Of a DNA stretch of 37,136 nt, positions 16,522-24,833 are shown one piece after another (position 1 is the stretch's first letter; each line of letters starts with the position of its first letter). This DNA is from an uncultured Pelagibacteraceae bacterium. GTDB taxonomy: Bacteria; Pseudomonadota; Alphaproteobacteria; Pelagibacterales; Pelagibacteraceae. The DNA lies in assembly GCA_902604525.1 (NCBI GenBank), contig CACKYY010000011.1, positions 1 to 37,136 of the forward strand, read 5' to 3'. Below the pieces are notes generated by a model that was not told where the DNA came from, made no database searches, and was given only the letters and a program-made list of their open reading frames with translations. The position numbers were made by a program, and so were the translations under genes.

Positions 16522-17752
16522 TAAGGTTATTCAGCATTTCAATAGATGATTTTATTCCATCTTCATGAAATCCGTAACCAAAATAACTTCCACAAAAAAG
16601 TAGATCTTTTTGATTTTGTAATTTAGAAAGCTTGTGTTGCGTATCCAATGCTTTTTGATCATAATATGGATGAGTAAATCTAACTTTTTTAAGTATTTTT
16701 GACTTATCAATCTCAAAATATGGATTTAAGGTCAAAAAAATATCTTGTTCACACTTTAAATTTTGTAACAAATTTAACCAATAACTAATGGAGTTCTTTT
16801 CAACATTTTTATCGTCGATAGATGAATTCCAAGAACTCCAAGCTTTTTTGTTCTTAGGCATAGCTCTAACATCAGTATGAATATATGCGATATTTTCTTT
16901 ATAGCTAAAATTAGATAGAATTTTTTTCTCGTCCTCTGTTGGATTATCAATTATTTCTAAAGCTTCATCTGCATGAGTTGCTATGACTACTTTGTCATAA
17001 TCAAAAAACTCACTTTGCCCTCCATAGTATAAATCAATTCCTGAAGGCTTTCTTTTTAATTTTTTAACTTTATAATTTTTATAATGCTCACCACTAATAT
17101 TTGATATAATGTAATTTACATAAGTTCTGCTTCTATTTGATACAGTATACCATTGAGGTCTGTTTTTTAATTTAAATAAACCATGATTTTGGAAAAATTT
17201 TAAAAAAAAACTTATAGGCATCTTACTTGCTTCCAATGGAGGCATTGACCAAATAGCTGAAACCATGGGAATTATATGGTAATCTATAAATGGTTTTGAT
17301 AATTTATTTTTTTTAAGATATTCGCCTAAAGTTAACTTTTCCTCTGAGATACTTTCTTGATCACTTTTTTTATAAAATTTAATTATATCCAAGAACATTT
17401 TTAGAAATTTTAAATTAAACAAATTTAATCTATTAGAGAAAATACCACTTATCCCTTTTCCACAATATTCAAAATTGGTATTATCAACTGAAACTGAAAA
17501 AGACATATCGCTTTTTTCAATTTCAATATTATTTTCTTTAAAAAAATTTATTAAATTTGGGTATGTTTGAAAGTTAAATACAATAAAACCTATATCAACA
17601 GAGACTTTTTGTTCTCCAAAAGTAAGATCAATGGTATGTGAATGGCCCCCGAAACGGTCTTCTTTTTCAAAAAGATCTACATGATGTTTTTTGGATAAAT
17701 AGTATGCAGCACTTAAACCAGAAATACCTGAGCCGACAACAGCAATTTTCAT
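16514..17752 (-). CDS. FAD-dependent amine-oxidase-like oxidoreductase of the DUF1365/CFA lipid cluster
   Basis: The 412-residue protein has a Rossmann FAD motif at the start, VVGSGISGLSAAYYL at 5-19, the FEKEDRFGGHSHT segment at 28-40 and a C-terminal FCGSYFGYGFHEDG that completes the FAD site. This branch of the amine-oxidase/desaturase superfamily is the usual first gene of the FAD oxidoreductase-DUF1365-CFA trio. By analogy with Rhodobacter it may desaturate or oxidise the acyl chain methylated by the CFA-like enzyme. It starts only 6 bases after the gcvP stop on the same strand, with no terminator between, so it is probably read through from the glycine cleavage operon. Confidence 0.88.
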   Translation of the reverse strand: MKIAVVGSGISGLSAAYYLSKKHHVDLFEKEDRFGGHSHTIDLTFGEQKVSVDIGFIVFNFQTYPNLINFFKENNIEIEKSDMSFSVSVDNTNFEYCGKGISGIFSNRLNLFNLKFLKMFLDIIKFYKKSDQESISEEKLTLGEYLKKNKLSKPFIDYHIIPMVSAIWSMPPLEASKMPISFFLKFFQNHGLFKLKNRPQWYTVSNRSRTYVNYIISNISGEHYKNYKVKKLKRKPSGIDLYYGGQSEFFDYDKVVIATHADEALEIIDNPTEDEKKILSNFSYKENIAYIHTDVRAMPKNKKAWSSWNSSIDDKNVEKNSISYWLNLLQNLKCEQDIFLTLNPYFEIDKSKILKKVRFTHPYYDQKALDTQHKLSKLQNQKDLLFCGSYFGYGFHEDGIKSSIEMLNNLND

Positions 17753-17758
17753 TAATTT

Positions 17759-20629
17759 TTATGCTGCATCTTCTTTAAACTCATCCATACTTGGACAAGT
17801 ACAAAAAATATTTTTATCTCCATAAACATTGTCTACTCTTGCGACTGGAGGCCAAAATTTATTTGTTTTCAAGAATTTTGCAGGATACGCTGCTTGCTGT
17901 CTAGAATATTTGTGTTCCCATTCATCTGATGAAAGTTCAATATCAGTGTGAGGTGCATTTTTAATTGGATTATCTATTTTATCAAATTTACCAGATTTAA
18001 TCATTTCTATTTCCGTTTTAATATTTATTAAAGTATCACAAAATCTATCTATTTCTGGTAAACTTTCACTCTCGGTAGGCTCTATCATCATTGTACCAGC
18101 AACTGGCCATGACATAGTTGGTGCATGGAACCCATAGTCTATTAATCTTTTTGCAATGTCTTCCTCGCTCACACCCGTTTCACTTTTAATTGATCTAATA
18201 TCAATTATACATTCATGAGCAACATTCCCATTAGTACCTTTGTATAAAATTGGAAAATGGTTTTTTAATCTATGAGCTATATAATTGGCGTTTAAAATGG
18301 CAACCTCTGTTGCTAATTTCAAACCTTGAGATCCCATCATTTTTATATACATCCATGAAATAGATAAAATACTCGAACTACCCCAAGGTGCTGCAGAAAC
18401 TGAGCCTATACCTGTTGCAGGACCACAATCTTTAACCACTGGATGATTGGGCAGATAAACTTGTAAGTGTCTTTTGCAAGCAATTGGACCCATACCCGGT
18501 CCTCCACCACCATGTGGAATACAGAAAGTTTTGTGTAAGTTTATATGACAAACATCTGGACCAAAATTTCCAGGTTTTGCAATACCAACGAGCGCATTTA
18601 GGTTTGCACCATCCATATAAACTTGACCACCATGTTTATGAATTAAATCACAGATATCTGATATTTTTTCTTCAAAAACACCATGTGTTGATGGATATGT
18701 AACCATCAAAGCTCCAAGATTTTCTGAATGTGTTTCTGTTTTTTTCTTTAAATCTTCAAAATCTACATTCCCTTCTTTATCACAATCAACTACTACAACT
18801 TTCATTCCAACCATTTGTGCACTTGCTGGATTTGTTCCATGTGCTGAGCTAGGTATTAAACATATATTTCTATTCTGATGACCTCTGTCTAAGTGATATT
18901 TTCGTATTACCATTAATCCCGCATATTCACCTTGAGCGCCTGCATTCGGCTGAAGCGAAACTCCAGAAAAACCAGTAATTGATCTTAGCCAATTTTTAAG
19001 ATCAGTGAACAATTCTCTATAACCCTCCATCTGTTCAACAGGCACAAACGGATGAGGCTCAGCTAATTCTCTCCATGAAATAGGAATCATTTCCGCAGTA
19101 GCATTTAATTTCATAGTACATGAGCCTAGTGCAATCATGGTTCTGTTAAGAGCTATATCTTTATCTTCTAACTTTTTAAGATATCTAAGCATTTCTGTCT
19201 CTGAATGATATAAATTAAAAACAGGGTGTTCTAAATATTTAGAAGTTCTAATTAAATTTTTTGGTAAATTTACTAAATTTGCTACAGGATCTTCTTTTTT
19301 AATTGATTCTGCTGCATTAAAAATTTTTAGTAGTTGGTTTACTCTATAAACATTTTTTCTTTCATCGAAAGATACAGATAACATTTCTGAATTTACTTTT
19401 CTAATATTAACTTTTTGATTTAAAGCATTTTCAAAAATCTGATCAGTTTTATCTTTAGTGATAATAGTTACAGTATCAAAAAAATAATCTGAATATAATT
19501 CATATCCGGATTGTTTAATTTTATCAGCAAAATTTTTTGCTAATTGAGATACTCTTTCAGAAATTTTTTTAATTCCCTCTGGACCGTGGTAGATAGCATA
19601 TGCTGCTGACACAATTGCTAATAAGGCTTGAGCTGTACAAATGTTGCTTGTAGCTTTATCTCTTCTTATGTGCTGCTCTCTAGTTTGTAATGATAATCTG
19701 TAGGCTTTATTTCCGTGCCTATCAACTGAAACTCCTACTAATCTTCCAGGTAAGGATCTTTTATATTCATCTTTTGTTGCAAAAAATGCTGCGTGAGGTC
19801 CTCCATAACCCATCGGAATTCCAAACCGTTGAGAACTCCCCACGGCTATATCAGCACCTAATTCTCTTGGTGTTTTCAACTTAGCAAGCGAAAGCAAATC
19901 GCATGCAAGTATGGCTTTACCATTCTTTTTATGGATTTTACTTATCGACTCACTTGGATCTTTAATATCACCTAAAGTTCCAGGATATTGTAAAATTCCA
20001 CATACTACATCTTCTTTTAAATTATCTAAAACTTTATCTTCATTCCCAACAAGAACTTTGAGCCCCATAGGTTCTGCCCTAGTTTTTATCAGATCAATTG
20101 TTTGTGGATGACAGTTTTCTGATACAAATACTAGTTTGCAATCGCTTTTATTTAATCTGTAACTCAAACCTACGGCTTCAGCAGCAGCTGTACTTTCATC
20201 AAGTAAAGATGCATTAGCTATGTCCATACCAGTAAAATCGACGATCATCTGTTGGAAGTTCAGTAACATTTCTAACCTACCTTGAGCTACTTCAGGCTGA
20301 TAAGGTGTGTATGAAGTATACCAACCAGGATTTTCTAATATATTTCTTAAAATAACATAAGGTGTGTAAGTTCCATAATAACCCATACCAATAAAATTAG
20401 AGTAAATCTGATTTTTTTTTGAAATCACTTTTAATTTTCTTAGCGCTTCATATTCTGAATTAGACTCGCCAATGTTAAGTTCCCCTTTAAACTGTATTTT
20501 TTCTGGAACAGTATTTTTTATAAGGGCATCTAAAGAACTATATTTAAGTTCAGTGAGCATTTTTTTTTGATCTTCCTCAGACGGACCGATATGCCTTCTC
20601 AAAAAATCTTTTTGTGAATTATGTAACAT
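17759..20629 (-). CDS. gcvP: Glycine dehydrogenase (decarboxylating), P protein
   Basis: The 956-residue P protein of the glycine cleavage system decarboxylates glycine with pyridoxal phosphate and hands the methylamine to lipoyl-GcvH. It is the long, single-chain type (E. coli ~957). The N-terminal half begins DFLRRHIGPSEEDQ and holds SLLDESTAAAEA; the C-terminal half contains the PLP-binding INLHKTFCIPHGGGGPGMGP with Lys700. Other conserved blocks, such as LGSCTMKLNA and YPSTHGVFEE, are intact, so the enzyme should be functional. Its start overlaps the gcvH stop by one base. The next gene starts 6 bases after its stop. Confidence 0.98.
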   Translation of the reverse strand: MLHNSQKDFLRRHIGPSEEDQKKMLTELKYSSLDALIKNTVPEKIQFKGELNIGESNSEYEALRKLKVISKKNQIYSNFIGMGYYGTYTPYVILRNILENPGWYTSYTPYQPEVAQGRLEMLLNFQQMIVDFTGMDIANASLLDESTAAAEAVGLSYRLNKSDCKLVFVSENCHPQTIDLIKTRAEPMGLKVLVGNEDKVLDNLKEDVVCGILQYPGTLGDIKDPSESISKIHKKNGKAILACDLLSLAKLKTPRELGADIAVGSSQRFGIPMGYGGPHAAFFATKDEYKRSLPGRLVGVSVDRHGNKAYRLSLQTREQHIRRDKATSNICTAQALLAIVSAAYAIYHGPEGIKKISERVSQLAKNFADKIKQSGYELYSDYFFDTVTIITKDKTDQIFENALNQKVNIRKVNSEMLSVSFDERKNVYRVNQLLKIFNAAESIKKEDPVANLVNLPKNLIRTSKYLEHPVFNLYHSETEMLRYLKKLEDKDIALNRTMIALGSCTMKLNATAEMIPISWRELAEPHPFVPVEQMEGYRELFTDLKNWLRSITGFSGVSLQPNAGAQGEYAGLMVIRKYHLDRGHQNRNICLIPSSAHGTNPASAQMVGMKVVVVDCDKEGNVDFEDLKKKTETHSENLGALMVTYPSTHGVFEEKISDICDLIHKHGGQVYMDGANLNALVGIAKPGNFGPDVCHINLHKTFCIPHGGGGPGMGPIACKRHLQVYLPNHPVVKDCGPATGIGSVSAAPWGSSSILSISWMYIKMMGSQGLKLATEVAILNANYIAHRLKNHFPILYKGTNGNVAHECIIDIRSIKSETGVSEEDIAKRLIDYGFHAPTMSWPVAGTMMIEPTESESLPEIDRFCDTLINIKTEIEMIKSGKFDKIDNPIKNAPHTDIELSSDEWEHKYSRQQAAYPAKFLKTNKFWPPVARVDNVYGDKNIFCTCPSMDEFKEDAA

Positions 20630-21009
20630 TAACTAGAACTCTCCTTTGCAAACTTATCATATTCCTCTTTATTCATTAAACTATCTAACTCAGAAATATC
20701 TTTCATTTTTAATTTAAAAAACCAAGCTGTACCCTCAGGATCCTCATTTATTTTTGCAGGATCATCAACAATAGCTTGGTTTATATCAACAACCTCTCCA
20801 CTTACAGGTGTATAAACGTCACTTGCAGCTTTAGTAGATTCAACTACTCCAGCAGTTCCATCTTTTTCAACATTTGAGCCCTTCTCAGGTAATTCTGCAA
20901 ATACTATATCACCTAGCATTTCAGTTGCATGTTGAGTTATACCAATTGTGGCTACATCTCCCTCTAAAGTAATCCACTCATGTTCTTTTGAAAATTTAAC
21001 TTCACTCAT
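20629..21009 (-). CDS. gcvH: Glycine cleavage system H protein
   Basis: The 126-residue lipoyl carrier shuttles the aminomethyl group between the P and T proteins. The lipoylation site is Lys60 in [14 protein letters not shown], and the [20 protein letters not shown] start and the C-terminal GTAWFFKLK are typical. Start and stop codons overlap those of gcvT and gcvP by a single base each (TAATG), so the three are translationally coupled and made in fixed ratio. Length is normal. Confidence 0.98.
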   Translation of the reverse strand: MSEVKFSKEHEWITLEGDVATIGITQHATEMLGDIVFAELPEKGSNVEKDGTAGVVESTKAASDVYTPVSGEVVDINQAIVDDPAKINEDPEGTAWFFKLKMKDISELDSLMNKEEYDKFAKESSS

Positions 21010-22112
21010 TAATTCGCTCCTTTCACGTAACTTTTTTTATAAAACGGTAACTTACAAATATTTGCTGGATGTTTTTTACCTCTTACCTCTAATAAAATTT
21101 TAGTATCGATTTTAGAAAATTCTTTATCAACATATCCCATTGCTATTGGACCATTAATACTTGGACCAAATGTACCACTTGTAATTTCTCCAATTGGTAA
21201 TTCAGTTTCATTAAAAATCTTAGTCTTTTCTCTAGCTATTAATCTGCCTTCAGGTTTAATTCCAACTCTTATTTGTTTTGCACCTTCTTTAATTTGATTA
21301 ATTATTTTATCTGAGCCCACAAAACCTCCATTCGATAATCTTTCCTTTGATATTGCCCATTTAAGGTTTGCCTCTACTGGAGTTTTATTTAGGTCTAATT
21401 CATGACCATATAAGCATAATCCCGCCTCTAATCTCAAAGTATCTCTTGCTCCAAGACCAATTAGTTCTGCACCCTTCTTAATTAAGCTTTTTGTGAATTC
21501 TTCAGCTAAATCATTTAGAATGGATACTTCAAAACCATCCTCTCCTGTGTATCCTGATCTAGTAATAAATAACTTTTGACCATTATAATCAAACCAGTCA
21601 CCAGTCATAAAAGTTAAATTTTTGACGCCATTTATGTTTTTATCTAAAATTTCTACTGCTTTTGGACCTTGTATTGCAACTAGCGCTCTATTATTACTTA
21701 GTTCCATTTTATATTTTTTAGACAATATATTGCTTAAAATTTCAAAATCTTTTTCTTTGCATGCAGCATTTAAAATAATTAAGTATCCATCTTCCAGTTT
21801 GGTAATTATAAGATCATCATAAATACCTGCCTCTTCATTCATAAGAAAACTATACTTAGAGCAATTTTGTTGAAGATTTTTTAAATCTAAAGGAAAAATT
21901 TTTTCAAGATCGGATGTTAAATTTTCTTTTCCATAAATAAATAATTGACCCATATGTGAAACATCAAAAATACCAGCATGCGATCTTGTGAATTTATGCT
22001 CCTCAATAACACCCTTACTGTATTGAATTGGCATCTCATAACCAGCAAATTCAACAAACTTAGCTTGGCTATCTTGATGTAATTTATTTAAAGATGTTTT
22101 TTTAATTTCCAT
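21009..22112 (-). CDS. gcvT: Glycine cleavage system T protein (aminomethyltransferase)
   Basis: The 367-residue tetrahydrofolate-dependent T protein releases ammonia from aminomethyl-GcvH and forms 5,10-methylene-THF. Family blocks include [11 protein letters not shown] near the start, [24 protein letters not shown] with Asp in the folate region and [18 protein letters not shown]. It is the first gene of the operon and its ATG at 22112 lies about 20 bases beyond the second aptamer of the glycine riboswitch, so it is the directly controlled reading frame. The sequence before the ATG, GATAGAGTTAAT, has only a weak ribosome site, which fits regulated translation. Confidence 0.98.
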   Translation of the reverse strand: MEIKKTSLNKLHQDSQAKFVEFAGYEMPIQYSKGVIEEHKFTRSHAGIFDVSHMGQLFIYGKENLTSDLEKIFPLDLKNLQQNCSKYSFLMNEEAGIYDDLIITKLEDGYLIILNAACKEKDFEILSNILSKKYKMELSNNRALVAIQGPKAVEILDKNINGVKNLTFMTGDWFDYNGQKLFITRSGYTGEDGFEVSILNDLAEEFTKSLIKKGAELIGLGARDTLRLEAGLCLYGHELDLNKTPVEANLKWAISKERLSNGGFVGSDKIINQIKEGAKQIRVGIKPEGRLIAREKTKIFNETELPIGEITSGTFGPSINGPIAMGYVDKEFSKIDTKILLEVRGKKHPANICKLPFYKKSYVKGAN

Positions 22113-22130
22113 ATTAACTCTATCGTACCC

Positions 22131-22270
22131 ATCTGTATATTTGCCTGAGAGTTTTACTCCTTCGGCGAGAATCTAATCTCTTTCCAGAGTTAATATGTTA
22201 CGGTCCTTTTACCTGAGAGTTTCCTGGGTGGTTGCTCCTTCGGTGTCACATTAAATTGTGATCTCTCCCG
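22131..22270 (-). promoter_or_regulatory. Tandem glycine riboswitch (gcvT-type), leader of gcvTHP
   Basis: On the minus strand two glycine aptamers stand in series. Aptamer 1 (22270-22201) starts CGGGAGAGA, contains the CACCGAAGGAGCAA core and AACTCTCAGG, and closes with GGACCG. Aptamer 2 (22188-22132) starts TCTGGAAAGAG, contains CGCCGAAGGAGTAAAACTC and closes with CAGA pairing with its TCTG. About 11 bases link them. The second aptamer ends about 20 bases before the gcvT ATG, which leaves no room for a separate intrinsic terminator, so control is probably on translation or via the aptamer reaching the start region. Glycine-activated switches on gcvT are known in SAR11. Confidence 0.97.
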
Positions 22271-22279
22271 TTAAGAAAT

Positions 22280-22306
22280 ATTCTATCATATATCATCCAA
22301 TGTCAA
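22280..22306 (-). promoter_or_regulatory. Candidate promoter of the gcv operon
   Basis: On the minus strand a perfect -35 hexamer TTGACA (plus coordinates 22301-22306) is followed after 15 bases by TAGAAT (22280-22285), one mismatch from TATAAT. The spacer is short but usable, and other offsets give a weaker -10. The expected start of transcription, near 22273, coincides with the first base of riboswitch aptamer 1, which supports the call. The gene upstream stops at 22311, so the promoter occupies the whole remaining gap. Confidence 0.65.
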
Positions 22307-22310
22307 TATT

Positions 22311-23183
22311 TTAGGCAGTTTTTTTTTCTAAGGAATAAAGGTTGTAAAATTGAAGTAATACTGCAAAAATTACAATTGCACCTCCAATAATCACTATAAA
22401 TGGTGGCTGTTCATTAATAAAAATCCATGCCCAAAGTGGACCAAGAACTGCCTCTGTCAACATTATGATTCCAACCATAGCGGATGGTGTTCTTTGAGCA
22501 CCAATTGTAATTAAAATAAATCCAAATCCTAATTGCATAAAACCTGCCAGGAAACCTAAAAAAATATCATGTGCTGAAATTAAAATTTTTCCAGACATTA
22601 AAAACCCAATGGTTAGAGCAAAAACCCCAGCAATAAATTGTGCAGGCACCATATCTACATTAGGATATTTTCTTACAACTAAAATTAAAACCGCAAACGA
22701 AATCGGCATTATGAATGCAGCAATATTTCCTGTCATTTGACCAGGAGATAAAGAGTTTCCTACCATCAAAAGGATACCAGAAATTGCTAATATTATAGAA
22801 GTAAGTGTGATGGCTGAAATTTTTTCCTTTAAAAAAAAATATCCAAAAATTGCTAAAAAGATTGTTTGAGTTTGAATTATAAAATTAGCATTTGCAACAG
22901 TAGTGTTATACATCGCAAAAACGTAACCACAAAAACCAAACGATAAAACAAAACCTCCAATAAATCCTGGAAAACCTAAATTATAAAATGAACGAAATAC
23001 TTGTTTTTTGTAAGTTATGGTTAAGTAAAGACTAATTATAATTAGAAAAAAAATGGTTCTCCAAAATAAAATCTGCCAAAGAGTTGCTCCCTCAAAAGAT
23101 TTTACTATTAATCCCCCAAAACTTAAACTACAAGCACCAAGGAATACTAATAAGGGACCTGGTAATTTTCTAATAATATTCAT
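22311..23183 (-). CDS. DMT superfamily transporter (EamA domains)
   Basis: This 290-residue protein has about ten hydrophobic helices in two EamA repeats, with GGLIVKSFEGATLWQILFWR near the start of repeat 1 and a characteristic YFFLKEKISAITLTSIILAI at the end of it. It is a different member from the DMT transporter at 6380-7285. Its start overlaps the pxpC-like stop by one base, so it closes the operon that begins with the IclR gene. An amino acid, oxoproline or carboxylate export/import role is suggested by the neighbours only. Its stop lies 5 bases before the gcv promoter. Confidence 0.88.
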   Translation of the reverse strand: MNIIRKLPGPLLVFLGACSLSFGGLIVKSFEGATLWQILFWRTIFFLIIISLYLTITYKKQVFRSFYNLGFPGFIGGFVLSFGFCGYVFAMYNTTVANANFIIQTQTIFLAIFGYFFLKEKISAITLTSIILAISGILLMVGNSLSPGQMTGNIAAFIMPISFAVLILVVRKYPNVDMVPAQFIAGVFALTIGFLMSGKILISAHDIFLGFLAGFMQLGFGFILITIGAQRTPSAMVGIIMLTEAVLGPLWAWIFINEQPPFIVIIGGAIVIFAVLLQFYNLYSLEKKTA

Positions 23184-24127
23184 TAAATTTGACTGAGTAG
23201 ATTGTCCGTATCCATCTCATACAACTTAAACAATGTTTCTGCATCAGTTAATTGTATTTCTGTAAATTTAATTTTTGATCCTGGTGTTATTTGAACTAAT
23301 CGGTCATAATCTACACTTGCAACTACTCCGATTTTTGGATAGCCCCCAATTGTACCATGATCTGATAACATTATAATTGGATTTCCGTCTGGTGGAACTT
23401 GAATTACACCTTTAATTAATCCTTCGGACTTTATATTTGTATTTACAATATTATCTATTTTATTTCCTTGAAGTCTCATTCCCATTCTATCAGACAGTTT
23501 TGAAACCATAAATTTTTTTTCAAAAAAATTTTTTATTCCTTCGTCTGAAAAATAATTAAAATTTGTACCTTTAATAACTCTAATATTCTCAACTTTTGAA
23601 TTGATATAATCTATTTTTTTTTTGTCTTTATTAGAATTTATATTTAAAAGTTTAATAGTCTGATTGCTTTCTAATTTATTTCCATTATTAGAACCTATTT
23701 TAGCCTTAGTATTAATTGAACAACTTTTCCATTGATATTTTATATCTATTTTCCCGCCAATAGCTAAATATCCATATATTGATTTGTTAGTTGAGATAAT
23801 ATCTATCTCATCTCCACTTTCTATTTGATAGCTCTCATAACAATTTCCAGTGTTTTCTAGGCCATTTTTTATAATTTTAAACATTACATCACCAGTAATA
23901 GCAATACTGATTTTATCTCCTTTATATTTAAGATGGGGACCTTGATAAGCAAACTCTAAAACAGGTGCATTTAAGTTGTTGTTAACTAATTTATTTGCAA
24001 TAAGAAAATTTCTATTGTCCATAGCTCCACTGTATGGAACCCCGATGTGATACAAATTTTCTCTTCCTTTATCTTGATAGGTTGTATTTATTCCAGATCT
24101 TATTAACTCAAAATAAGAATTAATCAT
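23183..24127 (-). CDS. pxpC: 5-oxoprolinase subunit PxpC / biotin-dependent carboxyltransferase family (KipA)
   Basis: The protein (314 residues from this start) belongs to the PxpC/KipA family, which with PxpB and PxpA hydrolyses 5-oxoproline to glutamate using ATP. Family blocks are FELIRSGINTTYQDKGR at the start, VPYSGAMDNRNFLIANKL, SDRMGMRLQGNKI and the C-terminal MLSDHGTIGGYPKIGVV. I prefer the ATG at 24127 (8-base overlap with pxpB) because it gives the normal family N-terminus; an upstream ATG at 24145 adds six residues. The neighbouring pxpB is present but pxpA is absent. Related proteins also occur in urea carboxylase-like systems, so the substrate could be another lactam or amide. 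Confidence 0.88.
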   Translation of the reverse strand: MINSYFELIRSGINTTYQDKGRENLYHIGVPYSGAMDNRNFLIANKLVNNNLNAPVLEFAYQGPHLKYKGDKISIAITGDVMFKIIKNGLENTGNCYESYQIESGDEIDIISTNKSIYGYLAIGGKIDIKYQWKSCSINTKAKIGSNNGNKLESNQTIKLLNINSNKDKKKIDYINSKVENIRVIKGTNFNYFSDEGIKNFFEKKFMVSKLSDRMGMRLQGNKIDNIVNTNIKSEGLIKGVIQVPPDGNPIIMLSDHGTIGGYPKIGVVASVDYDRLVQITPGSKIKFTEIQLTDAETLFKLYEMDTDNLLSQI

Positions 24128-24794
24128 GGTAGTTTTTATATTCACTAGAAGTTATTTCTTTAAAAATGACTGTATCTCCTGGATTAATTAAGTTTGGTTC
24201 ATTTTCATTAAAACTATCGAAAACATTCAAAGGAGTGTTACCAATAATATTCCAACCACCAGGACTTTCAAATGTATAAATATTTGTAAATTGTTCAGTT
24301 AATCCAATTGATCCCTTGGGAACTTTTACTCGTGGGGTTTCTAACCTATTAGCTCTCATATTTTCATCTAGATCCCCTAAGAAAGGCATACCAGCTATAA
24401 ATCCTGTCATGTAACAAAAGTATTTTTTATTAAAAAATTTTTCTAGAATTTGTTCTCTATTTAAATTCAATTTTTTTTCTAATCTTTCAATATCTAAAGA
24501 AAAAGAGTTTTCACAGCAAACTGGTATTTGTATTTCTTTATTAATAATTTTATTTTCATAATCGATATTTAATATTTCGATTTCTTTTTTTATTTTTTTA
24601 AAATTTGTGATTGATAAATTAAAAGAAATTATAAGTTTGTTGTATGAAGGAGTAACATTAGTAACACCTTCGATATTACTTTTTCTAACAGAGTTAAAAT
24701 ATTTTATTACTTTAGAATTAATTTCCTTGTTTACTTCTTGTCCAAAATCACAGTATAAAGCTGAGTCACCTAAATTTATAATTTTATTAATCAT
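24120..24794 (-). CDS. pxpB: 5-oxoprolinase subunit PxpB / KipI family
   Basis: The 224-residue protein is the PxpB/KipI partner of the PxpC protein encoded next to it. The family start LGDSALYCDFG, the central GFIAGMPFLGDLDE, PRVKVPKGSIGL and the C-terminal SPGGWNIIGNTPLNVFD are all present. PxpB and PxpC form one complex and are almost always adjacent, overlapping here by 8 bases. The third subunit, PxpA (LamB/YcsF family), which usually lies beside them, is missing from the window. The central part is unusually rich in Lys, Ile and Asn, consistent with the base bias of the genome. Confidence 0.9.
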   Translation of the reverse strand: MINKIINLGDSALYCDFGQEVNKEINSKVIKYFNSVRKSNIEGVTNVTPSYNKLIISFNLSITNFKKIKKEIEILNIDYENKIINKEIQIPVCCENSFSLDIERLEKKLNLNREQILEKFFNKKYFCYMTGFIAGMPFLGDLDENMRANRLETPRVKVPKGSIGLTEQFTNIYTFESPGGWNIIGNTPLNVFDSFNENEPNLINPGDTVIFKEITSSEYKNYHD

Positions 24795-24833
24795 ATTACT
24801 CTATATAATCAATGGTTGATTATGCATAAATAA

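Noticed and set aside
19690..20111. Two short plus-strand open frames opposite gcvP
   Set aside because: GcvP is intact and highly conserved through this stretch, and the frames have no family features or start signals.
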